A DNA stretch of 16,218 bases, from the NCBI GenBank assembly GCA_002337215.1, contig DDFO01000016.1, positions 14,553 through 30,770 on the forward strand, read 5' to 3'. Under the pieces are notes generated by a model that saw nothing but the letters and a program-made list of their open reading frames with translations, did not search any database and was not told the origin of the DNA. Source of the DNA: Phycisphaerales bacterium UBA1926. Its GTDB lineage: Bacteria; Planctomycetota; Phycisphaerae; Phycisphaerales; UBA1924. The position numbers and the translations under genes were made by a program. Below, piece after piece: positions 8,801-14,766 of this stretch (position 1 is its first letter; each line of letters begins with the position of its first letter).

Positions 8801-9494
8801 CGTTGCCGGCGGCAGAGACCACGCCGGTGAGGCCCTGGACGACCGCTCCGGAGATGCGGAGTTCCTGACCGTCGCGGTCGGCGAGGAGGAGCCCGTTGTT
8901 GACGAAGAGACCGGCGACGCGGCCCTTGCCCCGGATGGTGTGCCCGTCGGCGTGCTCGCCGTTGCCCGCGATCGTGAGGATGGCGTCGTTGAAGTCGCCG
9001 TTGCCGTCGCTCAGGTTGAGCACGACCTCGCCCGAGAGACCGGGGCCCGCGGCGAGGATGCCGGCGGTGTCGGCGTCGCCCAGCGAGAGCTGCGTGAAGA
9101 AACTCCCCTGACCCGAATTCACGGTGATCAGCCCGTCGTTGATCAGCATCGCGGTGGACGCGGTATCCGAGTTGACCGTCAGCGACCGCCCGTTGACGAT
9201 CGCGATATCGGCGCTGGCGTTGAGCAGGCTCAGCGATCCGACGATGGGTGCCGACTGGATGCTGACGGTGTAGGCGCCCGCGAGACTGATCTCGGCGTCC
9301 GCGTCGAACGCGTTGGGCACGACGCTGAGCGACCAGTTGTTGAGATCGCCCCAGAGGCCGCCCGACGCGTTGGTCCAGGAATTGACCCCCGCGGCGGCCG
9401 ACCCCGCGACGAGGCTGATCATCGCCGCGGCGCTCAGACGACGGGACAACGCGGCGGCACGGACAGTGGACTGGATGTTGGACGTGGACGACAT
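5895..9494 (-). CDS. Large secreted repeat protein with C-terminal GC-type dockerin (1199 aa)
   Basis: A secreted, repeat-built protein, probably a surface-associated beta-helix. The ATG at 9494 is preceded by GGAGAAGGGAAG; the same frame stays open upstream to 9794, but that part is arginine/serine-rich shadow sequence. Residues 1-35 form a signal peptide (SRRLSAAAMISLVAGSAAAG). The opening GGLWGDLNNWSLSVVPNAFD matches the 857-aa neighbour. Six units of 164-172 residues follow, each with NDGxxxVNSxxG, then LNLSDGNxDFNDA, then TVSGKGRLxGxxVNNGTI, then ADRxGQDLxxxGxxDQ. A spacer of about 60 residues (YTIINAPEITGTFDT and following) leads to the dockerin at 1142-1199 (CTADIAAPIG...GFLAGCGG), whose two repeats both lack calcium ligands. 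No enzymatic motif was seen. Function unknown; adhesion or matrix structure would fit the architecture. Confidence 0.88.
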   Translation of the reverse strand: MSSTSNIQSTVRAAALSRRLSAAAMISLVAGSAAAGVNSWTNASGGLWGDLNNWSLSVVPNAFDADAEISLAGAYTVSIQSAPIVGSLSLLNASADIAIVNGRSLTVNSDTASTAMLINDGLITVNSGQGSFFTQLSLGDADTAGILAAGPGLSGEVVLNLSDGNGDFNDAILTIAGNGEHADGHTIRGKGRVAGLFVNNGLLLADRDGQELRISGAVVQGLTGVVSAAGNGRLSVGDSGSLTGGIFTASTGGVLAFQAGLGTIGGGLHLMGDAEVSNGIDMNIGAGGITNDGVFTINATQGSFFTRALVTDSTAILGAGTINLNLSDANNDFNDAILGTSAGVTATNGPDHTVAGKGQLAGSWINDGTIEADRDGQELRVSATVVQTASGTVGATNNGVLGISDGGSVSGGTVVTASGGSVQSTAGTALIDGGLHNLGDMGVRNGQALAIGTGGIVNDGTLSVNSNQGVNTTDLRFDQSVTVSGAGRIDLNIGDVNTDYNDARVTTVLGVTGTFGPDQTVSGKGRLNGTFVNNGTILGDRPGQDVRMIGTVDQTGGGTARGTNGGFAVLEGVAITGGFFDGDTGGAVHAIGGANSVSGVTSLGAAGIRNGGNLRILAGGMTNDGVFSVNSQPGVNGTQLDVAEDATIDGTGRIDLNLDDGNNDFTDAQFRTVEGAVAHLGASHTVSGKGRMNGAWLNDGTISADRPGQDLQLLGVIDQSGGGQIRADDGFAVLFGVDIIGGSFDSTGAGAVLAQGAAGSISGVTNQGEAGLRNGAALSLDAGGMTNNGTFTVNSSQGINGTVLSVRQDALINGSGDVVLNLSDGNTDFSDARIATEAGITLTIGSAQTVRGKGRLDGTVIHNGTIAADRAGQDLQVFGDIDQSGGGEIRADNSGAVSIIASITGGTFDSDATGSVLFTPGSSSMSGVTNNGTAGLRSGAAVTLGAGGMTNNGTFTVNSNAGISGTVLIANAPALIDGTGTTILGLDPSNTDFNDARLGAEPDQSLTFGPNQTLSGRGRLLGEIEVQGMFAPGGDTVDTVAARPNGDTSAFRLTATSTYQVHASAEEVNDRLNATVPVHVGGTLRFTPIDGFEPPRPTRYTIINAPEITGTFDTLIYEGILPEGGVFRAVYEDTEVIAAVTCTADIAAPIGVLDLQDISFFTQLFLAQSPLVDLAPPSGVLDLADISAFVQGFLAGCGG
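6435..9146 (-). repeat. Six diverged in-frame tandem repeats within the 1199-aa gene
   Basis: The NDG(V/T)F(T/S)VNS codons recur with unit ends at 9146, 8630, 8129, 7634, 7142 and 6650, giving periods of 516, 501, 495, 492 and 492 bp, all multiples of three. The last three units are the most alike, as expected from recent duplication at the 3' end. These are protein-level repeats, not intergenic satellite DNA. Confidence 0.85.
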
Positions 9495-9615
9495 GCTGCT
9501 TCCCTTCTCCCCGATCGGTTCGGCCGCGCGGGCCCGCTGCAACGGGCTGGACGGCCGGGTTCGATCACCCCGATCGGCAACCGTGAGTGTACCGATTCCG
9601 GGTGGCAAAGCCCGC

Positions 9616-9635
9616 AAAAAGTCCCTTGAGAGGGG
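9616..9635 (-). terminator. Weak terminator-like hairpin after the 431-aa gene
   Basis: On the minus strand a short stem (CCCT-CTCA-AGGG) is followed after two bases by TTTTT, about 40 nt beyond the stop at 9670. A 4-bp stem is weak. It lies in the 175-bp gap before the 1199-aa gene and could separate the two transcripts. Confidence 0.3.
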
Positions 9636-9669
9636 TGCTCGCGGTGTTATTGGACCCGTTCTGCGCCGG

Positions 9670-10965
9670 TCACGGACAACCCGAGTTGAACGCCGTGACG
9701 AAGGCCTGGATGTCGGCGAGGTCGAAGATGCCGTCACCGTTGAAATCGGCGAGGGGTTCGCTCGAACCGAACGCGGCGACGAACGCCTGGACATCGGCGA
9801 GATCGAGCACGCCGAACGGCTCGGCCAGGTCCGCGGCGCACGACCACGCGGCGATGCTCAGCGCGAGCTCGATGGGGGGCAGGCCCGCCGCGGTCGCGTC
9901 GTCGGCGTCGTAGAAAACGACGGTCTCCCCCGCGTCGTTGTAGTCCCCGTCGTTGTTGCGATCGACGAGGCGCCAGACGCGGTCCTGGAGCCCGTCGGTC
10001 CAGAAGAGCGAGCCGTCGGCGCCGAGCACAAAGTCGCGGGGCGAGCCTGTGTTGGGCATGTCGGCGCTCCCGGTCTCCGACCAGAGCAGGCGGATCTCAG
10101 ACGGGCTGTCGATCGTGCCCGAGCCGTTGGTGTCGGACGCGGCGAAGATGACCTGGGCACCGCCCAGCGAGCTTGCGCCGAAGATCACCTCGTTGGTCTT
10201 CTCGATGTACTCGAGTTCGTTGACGGTCCCGGTGAGCACCGCCCCCGCGAGGTTGAGCAGATCGACCGAGTCGAACCATTCGTGCTTGAGCCCCGACTCG
10301 GGGTCGAGCACGTCGAGCGACTCGATCTGGTCGGGATCGGTGATGTCGATGGTGTAGAGCAAACCGTCGCTGTCGCGCACGACATCGAACGTCGTCGTCT
10401 GGCTGTCACCCGCGGGGGAGAGCTCGAAGAGAAGCATGACCTCGGTCTCGTCGATGATGAGATCGTCGTTGATCTCTTCGAGCAGGTAGACCGCCTCTGG
10501 GTTGGTCTCGTCGAGCGTGTTGTTGTCGAGCAGCAGGTACTGGGCGGGCCCGACCCGGCGGAGATCCGCGGGGTTGGTGAGGGTGAAGCCCCCGGGGAGC
10601 GAGCCGTCGAAGTAGACGAAGGCCTCGCCCGGGTCGAGCGCATCCCCGTCGTTGTTGAAGTCCTCGGCGCGGACGATGTTGTCGGGCTCGAAGTTGTCGG
10701 TCGCGAGGATGGTGTTGGGCCCCAGCGCGACGAGCCCCTGAGCGTTGTCGTTGCCGATCGCGGGGGGAAGGGAATCGTCGAGGAAGACGGTCGCTTCACC
10801 GGGATCCGTCGCGTCGCCGTCCCCGTTGCGGTCGACGAGGCGCAGAATCTCGTCGGCGATCTGGTCGTGAACGAAGACGATGTCGATGGCCGCGGCGTGG
10901 TTCGCGGCAAGGCCTGTCGCGGCAAACGACATCGCGGCGAGTCGGATCGAACGAGCGGTGTGCAT
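9670..10965 (-). CDS. Secreted propeller-like protein with calcium-loop blades and GC-type dockerin (431 aa)
   Basis: The ATG at 10965 has a strong ribosome site (AAGGAGGG, about 6 nt upstream). Residues 1-26 are a signal peptide ending NHAAA. The body holds five similar segments of the form hydrophobic-R-L-V-DxNxDGDxxDxGE-hydrophobic: ILRLVDRNGDGDATDPGE (40-57), IVRAEDFNNDGDALDPGE (97-114), a degenerate VYLLEEINDDLIIDETE (159-175), VIFAASDTNGSGTIDSPSE (272-290) and VWRLVDRNNDGDYNDAGE (330-347). Beta-strand-like stretches lie between them, which suggests a five-bladed propeller with EF-hand-like loops. The dockerin (376-431) has a plain first repeat and a canonical second one, DFNGDGIFDLADI, able to bind calcium. 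No catalytic motif is seen. A sensing, binding or lyase-like propeller role is possible but unproven. Confidence 0.87.
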   Translation of the reverse strand: MHTARSIRLAAMSFAATGLAANHAAAIDIVFVHDQIADEILRLVDRNGDGDATDPGEATVFLDDSLPPAIGNDNAQGLVALGPNTILATDNFEPDNIVRAEDFNNDGDALDPGEAFVYFDGSLPGGFTLTNPADLRRVGPAQYLLLDNNTLDETNPEAVYLLEEINDDLIIDETEVMLLFELSPAGDSQTTTFDVVRDSDGLLYTIDITDPDQIESLDVLDPESGLKHEWFDSVDLLNLAGAVLTGTVNELEYIEKTNEVIFGASSLGGAQVIFAASDTNGSGTIDSPSEIRLLWSETGSADMPNTGSPRDFVLGADGSLFWTDGLQDRVWRLVDRNNDGDYNDAGETVVFYDADDATAAGLPPIELALSIAAWSCAADLAEPFGVLDLADVQAFVAAFGSSEPLADFNGDGIFDLADIQAFVTAFNSGCP

Positions 10966-11052
10966 GTGGTCCCTCCTTCCCGGTGGCTCCCGGGTTGATA
11001 AGCGTACCGCGCATGCGGCCGATCACGAAGAGGGGCGTGCCAGATAGTGCCG

Positions 11053-11850
11053 CTAGAAGCAGCCGACCGAGAACGCGTCGACGAACGCACTGATGTCGGC
11101 GAGGTCGAAGACGCCGTTGTTATCGAGGTCGGCCGGTGCGACTTGTGCGAGGAACGCGCTGACGAACAGCCCGATATCGGCAAGGTCGAGCGTTCCAAAC
11201 GGTTCGGCCAGATCCGCCGGGTTGCAGGCCGGGGCGGGGGTGAGTTCGAGCCTGGTGGCGCCCGAGCAGATGCCCTGCGAGCTGGTGATCGGATCGCCGT
11301 CGGCGTCGCTGGAGGTCGATGAGAAGACCGAATAGGTGTAGTCGCCGGACGGCAACGTCGCCTGCAGCGTAAACGACTCGGGCTCGCTCGGCGCGCCGCG
11401 TGCGAAGACCACGCCCGCTGGGCCTGTGATGGTCGCGGAATAGATGGCGGTGCCGCCGTCTCGGGTCGAGACCTGCCAGTTCGATCCGGGGCCTGTCGAT
11501 CGGAAGACCGCGAGCATCGGGGTCTCGATGCGGAAGCCGACGGTCGCCGAGGTCTGTGTTGAGCATGCGACCAGAGAGTCTGTCAGGGTCGAGCTCTCCG
11601 CACCGGCGCCGATCTCGATCGAGTTGTTCACGAACGCGATCATTTTGGCTTCGGCTTTCCAGCGGTTGGATTCGCCGTCGCCGACGATAAAGCTGGCGGT
11701 GCCGAGCGCGTCGCCGGTCTGTGTCTCATTGAACTCGCCGCTCGCGATGGCGGTCACCGAATAAGACGCGGAGGTCTGGGTAAACGGTGCACCCGCGTAG
11801 CAGAAGCCCGTAATGACAAGCATCGCGCCGATCGTGACTCTGGGTTTCAT
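11053..11850 (-). CDS. Secreted dockerin-tailed protein of unknown function (265 aa)
   Basis: I do not recognise the main domain. The ATG at 11850 follows GAGGAGAGG; an ATG 27 nt further upstream is in frame but lacks a ribosome site and spoils the signal peptide. The signal is MKPRVTIGAMLVITGFCYAG. The body (about 22-205) is Ser/Thr/Gly-rich and predicted beta (SASYSVTAIASGEFNETQTG, GSNWQVSTRDGGTAIYSATI), with three cysteines around C100, C203 and C209. The pattern fits a beta-sandwich, as in many PEP-CTERM or 'choice-of-anchor' proteins. The dockerin (209-265) has a degenerate first repeat and a canonical second one (DLDNNGVFDLADI), ending GCF. It sits between two other dockerin genes on the same strand, with about 100-bp gaps that could hold separate promoters. 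Confidence 0.85.
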   Translation of the reverse strand: MKPRVTIGAMLVITGFCYAGAPFTQTSASYSVTAIASGEFNETQTGDALGTASFIVGDGESNRWKAEAKMIAFVNNSIEIGAGAESSTLTDSLVACSTQTSATVGFRIETPMLAVFRSTGPGSNWQVSTRDGGTAIYSATITGPAGVVFARGAPSEPESFTLQATLPSGDYTYSVFSSTSSDADGDPITSSQGICSGATRLELTPAPACNPADLAEPFGTLDLADIGLFVSAFLAQVAPADLDNNGVFDLADISAFVDAFSVGCF

Positions 11851-11954
11851 GAGCCTCTCCTCGCGTGCGGGTTGCACGGGGCCACCCTACCGCATCGCGG
11901 GAGCGGGTTCAAGACCCGATTGCCGGTCGGCGGCGGCTGTCGAGGACCGACGCC

Positions 11955-12830
11955 TCAGGGGCAACCCGACGCGAACGCGCCGACGAACGTCCCGATGTCG
12001 GTGAGATCGAAGACGCCGTCACTATTGAGATCCGCCTGAGAACTCTGCCCCGTGAACGCGGCGACGAAGACGCCGATGTCGGCGAGATCGAGCACGCCGA
12101 AGGGCTCGGTGAGATCCGCGGCGTTGCAGGCGGGGTCGGCGACCGCCTCCGCCTCGAGACGGATGTCATCGAAATCGACTTCGATCCCCGGGGCGTCGGG
12201 CCCGTCCTCACGATTGAGGTTGATCAACCGGATCTCGAGGGGGACACCCAGGAGCGGGTGATCCGCTCCGATCGTGACCGAGCACGTCGCGGTTCGGAAC
12301 TCGCCTTCGGGGATCAGCAGCGAGTCATCATCCTCGGCGAGCACGACGCCGTTCGCGACGAGCTGGATCGAATAACCCGGGAACCCGTCGAGGTTGTAGA
12401 ACCCGAACGAATCGAACGGGGGGAGCCCCGTCCCGGAGGCGATGTTGCCCACCTCGGCGGTGAGCGTGTAGATCGTTCCCGGCTCAACCACCGCATCGAG
12501 CTGCTGACGGATCCCGATGGGCCCCTGCCCGATCGTCCCTTCGAGAAAGAGCAACGCGGCGTTGCGGCCCTCGGGCGCGTCGTCGAAGTTAAAGAAACTC
12601 GTGCCGGTGGGGTTCACGACGCCCGTGAAATTGCCGGGCTGGCCGAGCAAGCCCAGCGGGTCGTAGGCGGGCCAGTCCGCGACATCGCCCACGGGGAACG
12701 TCCCGTCGGCGGCGAAGTCGGCCTCGAAGCCGGGATTGGCGATGGGCACGGGCGCGGCGTTTACGACAGTCCCCAGAATCGCAAACGACCCGAGCAGGCA
12801 GCAGCAAAGAATGTCGGGGCGGATCTGCAT
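11955..12830 (-). CDS. Secreted beta-sandwich-like protein with GC-type dockerin (291 aa)
   Basis: The ATG at 12830 is preceded by GGAAGGAG 8 nt upstream; a start at 12878 is in frame but adds 16 residues before the signal and has no support. The signal peptide is MQIRPDILCCCLLGSFAILG plus TVVNA, and the three adjacent cysteines in it are unusual. The mature protein starts APVPIANPGFEADF. 'NPGFE...P.GDVADW' is the opening of many carbohydrate-binding-like or DUF642-like beta-sandwich domains, and the end of the domain, DFDDIRLEA, is also typical of them. No catalytic residues can be assigned. The dockerin (235-291) has a canonical second repeat, DLNSDGVFDLTDI, and ends GCP. Sugar or matrix binding is a reasonable guess only. 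Translation may be controlled by the hairpin that hides its ribosome site. Confidence 0.85.
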   Translation of the reverse strand: MQIRPDILCCCLLGSFAILGTVVNAAPVPIANPGFEADFAADGTFPVGDVADWPAYDPLGLLGQPGNFTGVVNPTGTSFFNFDDAPEGRNAALLFLEGTIGQGPIGIRQQLDAVVEPGTIYTLTAEVGNIASGTGLPPFDSFGFYNLDGFPGYSIQLVANGVVLAEDDDSLLIPEGEFRTATCSVTIGADHPLLGVPLEIRLINLNREDGPDAPGIEVDFDDIRLEAEAVADPACNAADLTEPFGVLDLADIGVFVAAFTGQSSQADLNSDGVFDLTDIGTFVGAFASGCP

Positions 12831-12857
12831 CGCTTGGACTCCTTCCGGAGCCAAGCG
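12831..12857 (-). promoter_or_regulatory. RBS-sequestering hairpin at the start of the 291-aa gene
   Basis: On the minus strand CGCTTGGCTCC, a GGAA loop, then GGAGTCCAAGCG form an 11-bp stem with one bulged T (12838). The stem ends on the base just before the ATG at 12830. The Shine-Dalgarno GGAG lies inside the stem, paired to CTCC. The geometry is that of a translational switch. Confidence 0.7.
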
Positions 12858-13026
12858 AAACGCAGGATCGCTGCTCACGCGCAGGCGCAGTCGCGGCCTG
12901 TCACGCGTGTGTGTTGGAGCCAGGATCGATCATGGACAGCCGGTATTGAACCCTCACGCCCCGCCGCCACCGCCGGTGAACAAGACGACGAACGCGGAGG
13001 TTGCGGCGAGCAAATTCCATCCCGCG

Positions 13027-13050
13027 TCCGGGGCGGCACGCCGCCCCGGA
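13027..13050. repeat. GC-rich perfect inverted repeat in intergenic DNA
   Basis: TCCGGGGCGGC and GCCGCCCCGGA form an 11-bp perfect stem around AC. With A50 bulged the stem can extend by GCG/CGC. It lies in the 287-bp gap between the PEP-CTERM-like gene and the 291-aa gene. No T-tract follows on either strand, so it looks more like an interspersed palindromic element than a terminator. Confidence 0.65.
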
Positions 13051-13055
13051 ACGCG

Positions 13056-13073
13056 AAAAGGAGGCTTCCCTCC
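13056..13073 (-). terminator. Compact terminator-like hairpin after the PEP-CTERM-like gene
   Basis: On the minus strand GGAGG-GAAG-CCTCC is followed at once by TTTT, 45 nt after the stop at 13118. The stem is short but all GC. The GGAGGGAAG arm can pair instead with CTTCCCTC at 13092-13099, giving two exclusive folds. Confidence 0.4.
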
Positions 13074-13099
13074 AAAGGGGTCTCGACTCCAGAGGGAAG
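13065..13099. repeat. 8-bp inverted repeat competing with the terminator hairpin
   Basis: CTTCCCTC (13065-13072) and GAGGGAAG (13092-13099) are perfect inverted copies 19 nt apart. With the neighbouring palindrome at 13027-13050 they make a two-hairpin intergenic unit of about 75 bp that has the look of a repeated genomic element. Confidence 0.55.
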
Positions 13100-13117
13100 G
13101 TGCAAGAGTCCGGGTGC

Positions 13118-13831
13118 TCAACCCCGGCGACGACGCGTGGCGGCGAGGCCCAGCCCCGCGAGGGGGGCGAGCGTCATGGGCGTGGGGATCGCGCCCTCGG
13201 CGAATTCGAGGGCAGCCTCGTGCTCGTCCTCAGAAAGCCCGAAGTTGAAGACGACCCACGCCTCGTCGCTGGACGCGATGAGCGAGCCCGACGCGTCGAG
13301 CGCGGTGAACTGGATCTTCCAGAGGAAGATGCCGGCGGTGCTCGCGTCGGCCATCGCGTAATCAGGGTGTTCGTCGAAATCGCCGCCGTTGTAGGTGTAC
13401 GCAAACCCGTCGACAGTCGACCCGTCGGTTGGGCTGAGGATCTCGACGACGTTCGGGATCAGGATCTGGCGGAGCTGGTTGCCGGTCGCCTCGAAGCCGC
13501 TGCCGTTCCAGGACTGGATGGCGCCGTTGGTCTGGTACGAGATGGTCGTCCCGGCGTCGAAGGCGGAGAAGCCCGCGGGAAGCGTCGCGCCGTCGGTGGT
13601 GAAGAAGCCGGGCCCGTCGCCCACGTTGCTGACGAAGTCGATCTCGCCGGCGAAGACGCGCTCGCCGATGTCGTCAAACGCGCCCGTCTCGTCGTTGGCG
13701 ACGGCGGTGACGATCCGGCCCCCGTCGAGGAGGAGGCCGATATCGCCCTCGCCATGGGCGGCGGCGATGGAGACCGAGAGGGTCGTCGGGATGGTGGCGG
13801 CGAGTGTGAGGGCGGTGGTGGGACGGGACAT
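13118..13831 (-). CDS. Putative Zur/Fur-regulated secreted protein with PEP-CTERM-like tail (237 aa)
   Basis: The signal peptide ends ...VSIAAA and the mature protein starts HGEGDIGLLLDGGRI (26-40). It is a homologue of the 289-aa protein encoded just upstream: shared features are H-xxx-D-I/L at the mature start, GRI, 'R(V/I)(F/-)A(G/R)', DPGF/GPGF, a 'W(N/D)G..FE' turn, a His before an aromatic segment (DEHPDY), and near the end (S/P)S(D/E)..(W/L)(V/L)VF..G..E with a following AAL. The tail is PTPMTLAPLAGLGLAATRRR, a PEP-CTERM-like sorting signal: short PxP motif, hydrophobic stretch, arginine end. From memory the body resembles the cyanobacterial all3515 family of Zur-repressed PEP-CTERM proteins, which I could not check. 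Half of a Fur/Zur-like dyad lies at 13848-13858. The ATG at 13831 has only a weak AGAGAG ribosome site. Likely surface or exopolysaccharide-associated, perhaps binding metal. Confidence 0.82.
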   Translation of the reverse strand: MSRPTTALTLAATIPTTLSVSIAAAHGEGDIGLLLDGGRIVTAVANDETGAFDDIGERVFAGEIDFVSNVGDGPGFFTTDGATLPAGFSAFDAGTTISYQTNGAIQSWNGSGFEATGNQLRQILIPNVVEILSPTDGSTVDGFAYTYNGGDFDEHPDYAMADASTAGIFLWKIQFTALDASGSLIASSDEAWVVFNFGLSEDEHEAALEFAEGAIPTPMTLAPLAGLGLAATRRRRG

Positions 13832-13847
13832 GTGAATCTCTCTTTCG

Positions 13848-13858
13848 TTGAAAATGGA
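13848..13858 (+). promoter_or_regulatory. Partial Fur/Zur-like operator copy upstream of the 237-aa gene
   Basis: TTGAAAATGGA on the plus strand equals 11 bases of the operator at 15860-15877 (read there on the minus strand). It lies 16 nt before the ATG at 13831. The second half-site is poorly matched, so this is either a weak site or chance in an AT-richer leader. Confidence 0.35.
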
Positions 13859-13896
13859 ACGATCTCTCTCAGACCAGCGGGGCATTGGGCGGCCTC

Positions 13897-14766
13897 TCAG
13901 GGGCAGCCCGTGGTGAACGAATCGACGAATGTGGCGATGTCGGCGAGGTCGTACACGCCGAACGGTTCGGCGATGTCGGCGATCGGCTCTCCCCCCGTGA
14001 ACCCGGTCACGAACGCGCCGATGTCGGCGAGGTCGAGGATGCCCCGGGGCTCGGCGACGTCGGCGGGGTTGCACGCGCCGCCGATCAGGTTCTGCTCGAC
14101 CCACGCGAGCGCGGCGTCCTGCTGATCGAGCGACTCGGCCCCCGACGCGAAGACGAGATAGAGCGGCTCGCTGGGGAGCACCGCGACATTCGTGCTCCAG
14201 AGTTCCAGCTCGAGCAGCCAGAGACCCGGGACGGCATCGAACTCGAACGGGTCGAGAAAGTAGCGCACGTGGTGGTGGAAGCGCCCCCCGCTGTCGGCCG
14301 AACCGAACGTGAAGCCGGGCACGCGGGCGTCGGCCGCCGGGGTCGTCGCGACCTGGCTGCCCTTGGTGACACTCATCGCGTAGTCGGGGTCGATGGTCTC
14401 GAAATCGTCGCCGTCCCAGAGGCGGAGGGGTGCGAGGATGTCGAACCCGATCTGCGTGCCGACGGGGAACGTGCCGCTCGCGGAATCGAAGCCCGGATCG
14501 TCGGAGAGATTGGGGAACTGGCCGAGGTCGAGCCGGCCCCGGGCGATCCGTGTGTCCCAGTCGTCGACGCCGCCCCCGGGCGAGGGCAAACCGAACTCGA
14601 TGCGTCCTTCGCTGCCTTGCCGGATCGCGAGATCGGCGTCGTGGAGGACCTGCGACGAGGCGGTCCCACCAAACGCGGCCAGCGCGAGCACCACCGAGGC
14701 GGCGGCGCACACGGAACAACGCGGCGTGGTCATCGGAGGATTGCGGTGGGGTGCGGTTCGGTGCAT
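13897..14766 (-). CDS. Putative Zur/Fur-regulated secreted protein with GC-type dockerin (289 aa)
   Basis: The signal peptide (CSVCAAASVVLALAAFGGTA) is followed by a mature start HDADLAIRQGSEGRIEFGLP (42-61). The central part has FPVGTQIGFDILAPLRLWDG (100-119), a striking GGRFHHHVRYFL (160-171) that could bind zinc, then PGLWLLELELWSTN (180-193) and PSEPLYLVFASG (198-209). This body is homologous to the 237-aa protein downstream, which ends in a PEP-CTERM-like tail instead. The dockerin (232-289) has two almost identical repeats (AEPRGILDLADI, AEPFGVYDLADI), neither with calcium ligands. Two starts are possible: ATG 14766 behind AAAGG, or ATG 14733, which gives a more usual signal peptide and overlaps the stop of a 16-codon upstream ORF. 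An AT-rich dyad lies at 14809-14826. Zinc binding at the surface is an inference. Confidence 0.85.
   Translation of the reverse strand: MHRTAPHRNPPMTTPRCSVCAAASVVLALAAFGGTASSQVLHDADLAIRQGSEGRIEFGLPSPGGGVDDWDTRIARGRLDLGQFPNLSDDPGFDSASGTFPVGTQIGFDILAPLRLWDGDDFETIDPDYAMSVTKGSQVATTPAADARVPGFTFGSADSGGRFHHHVRYFLDPFEFDAVPGLWLLELELWSTNVAVLPSEPLYLVFASGAESLDQQDAALAWVEQNLIGGACNPADVAEPRGILDLADIGAFVTGFTGGEPIADIAEPFGVYDLADIATFVDSFTTGCP

Noticed and set aside
6435..9146. Regular repeats considered as a CRISPR array or satellite
   Set aside because: The period is about 500 bp, always a multiple of three, with diverged protein-level conservation and no short identical repeats with unique spacers.
9313..10998. 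561-aa plus-strand open frame
   Set aside because: It is antisense to the 431-aa propeller-like gene and the start of the 1199-aa gene; its Glu/Val/Gly-rich composition is the typical reverse of Asp/Leu-rich coding sequence.
13027..13050. GC palindrome as an intrinsic terminator
   Set aside because: No T-tract follows on either strand; the neighbouring GGAGG-GAAG-CCTCC-TTTT is the better terminator candidate.
13118..14719. Single 533-aa minus-strand open frame
   Set aside because: Its first half is an arginine-rich shadow of the 289-aa gene; the real gene is the last 237 codons, which begin with a signal peptide at 13831.
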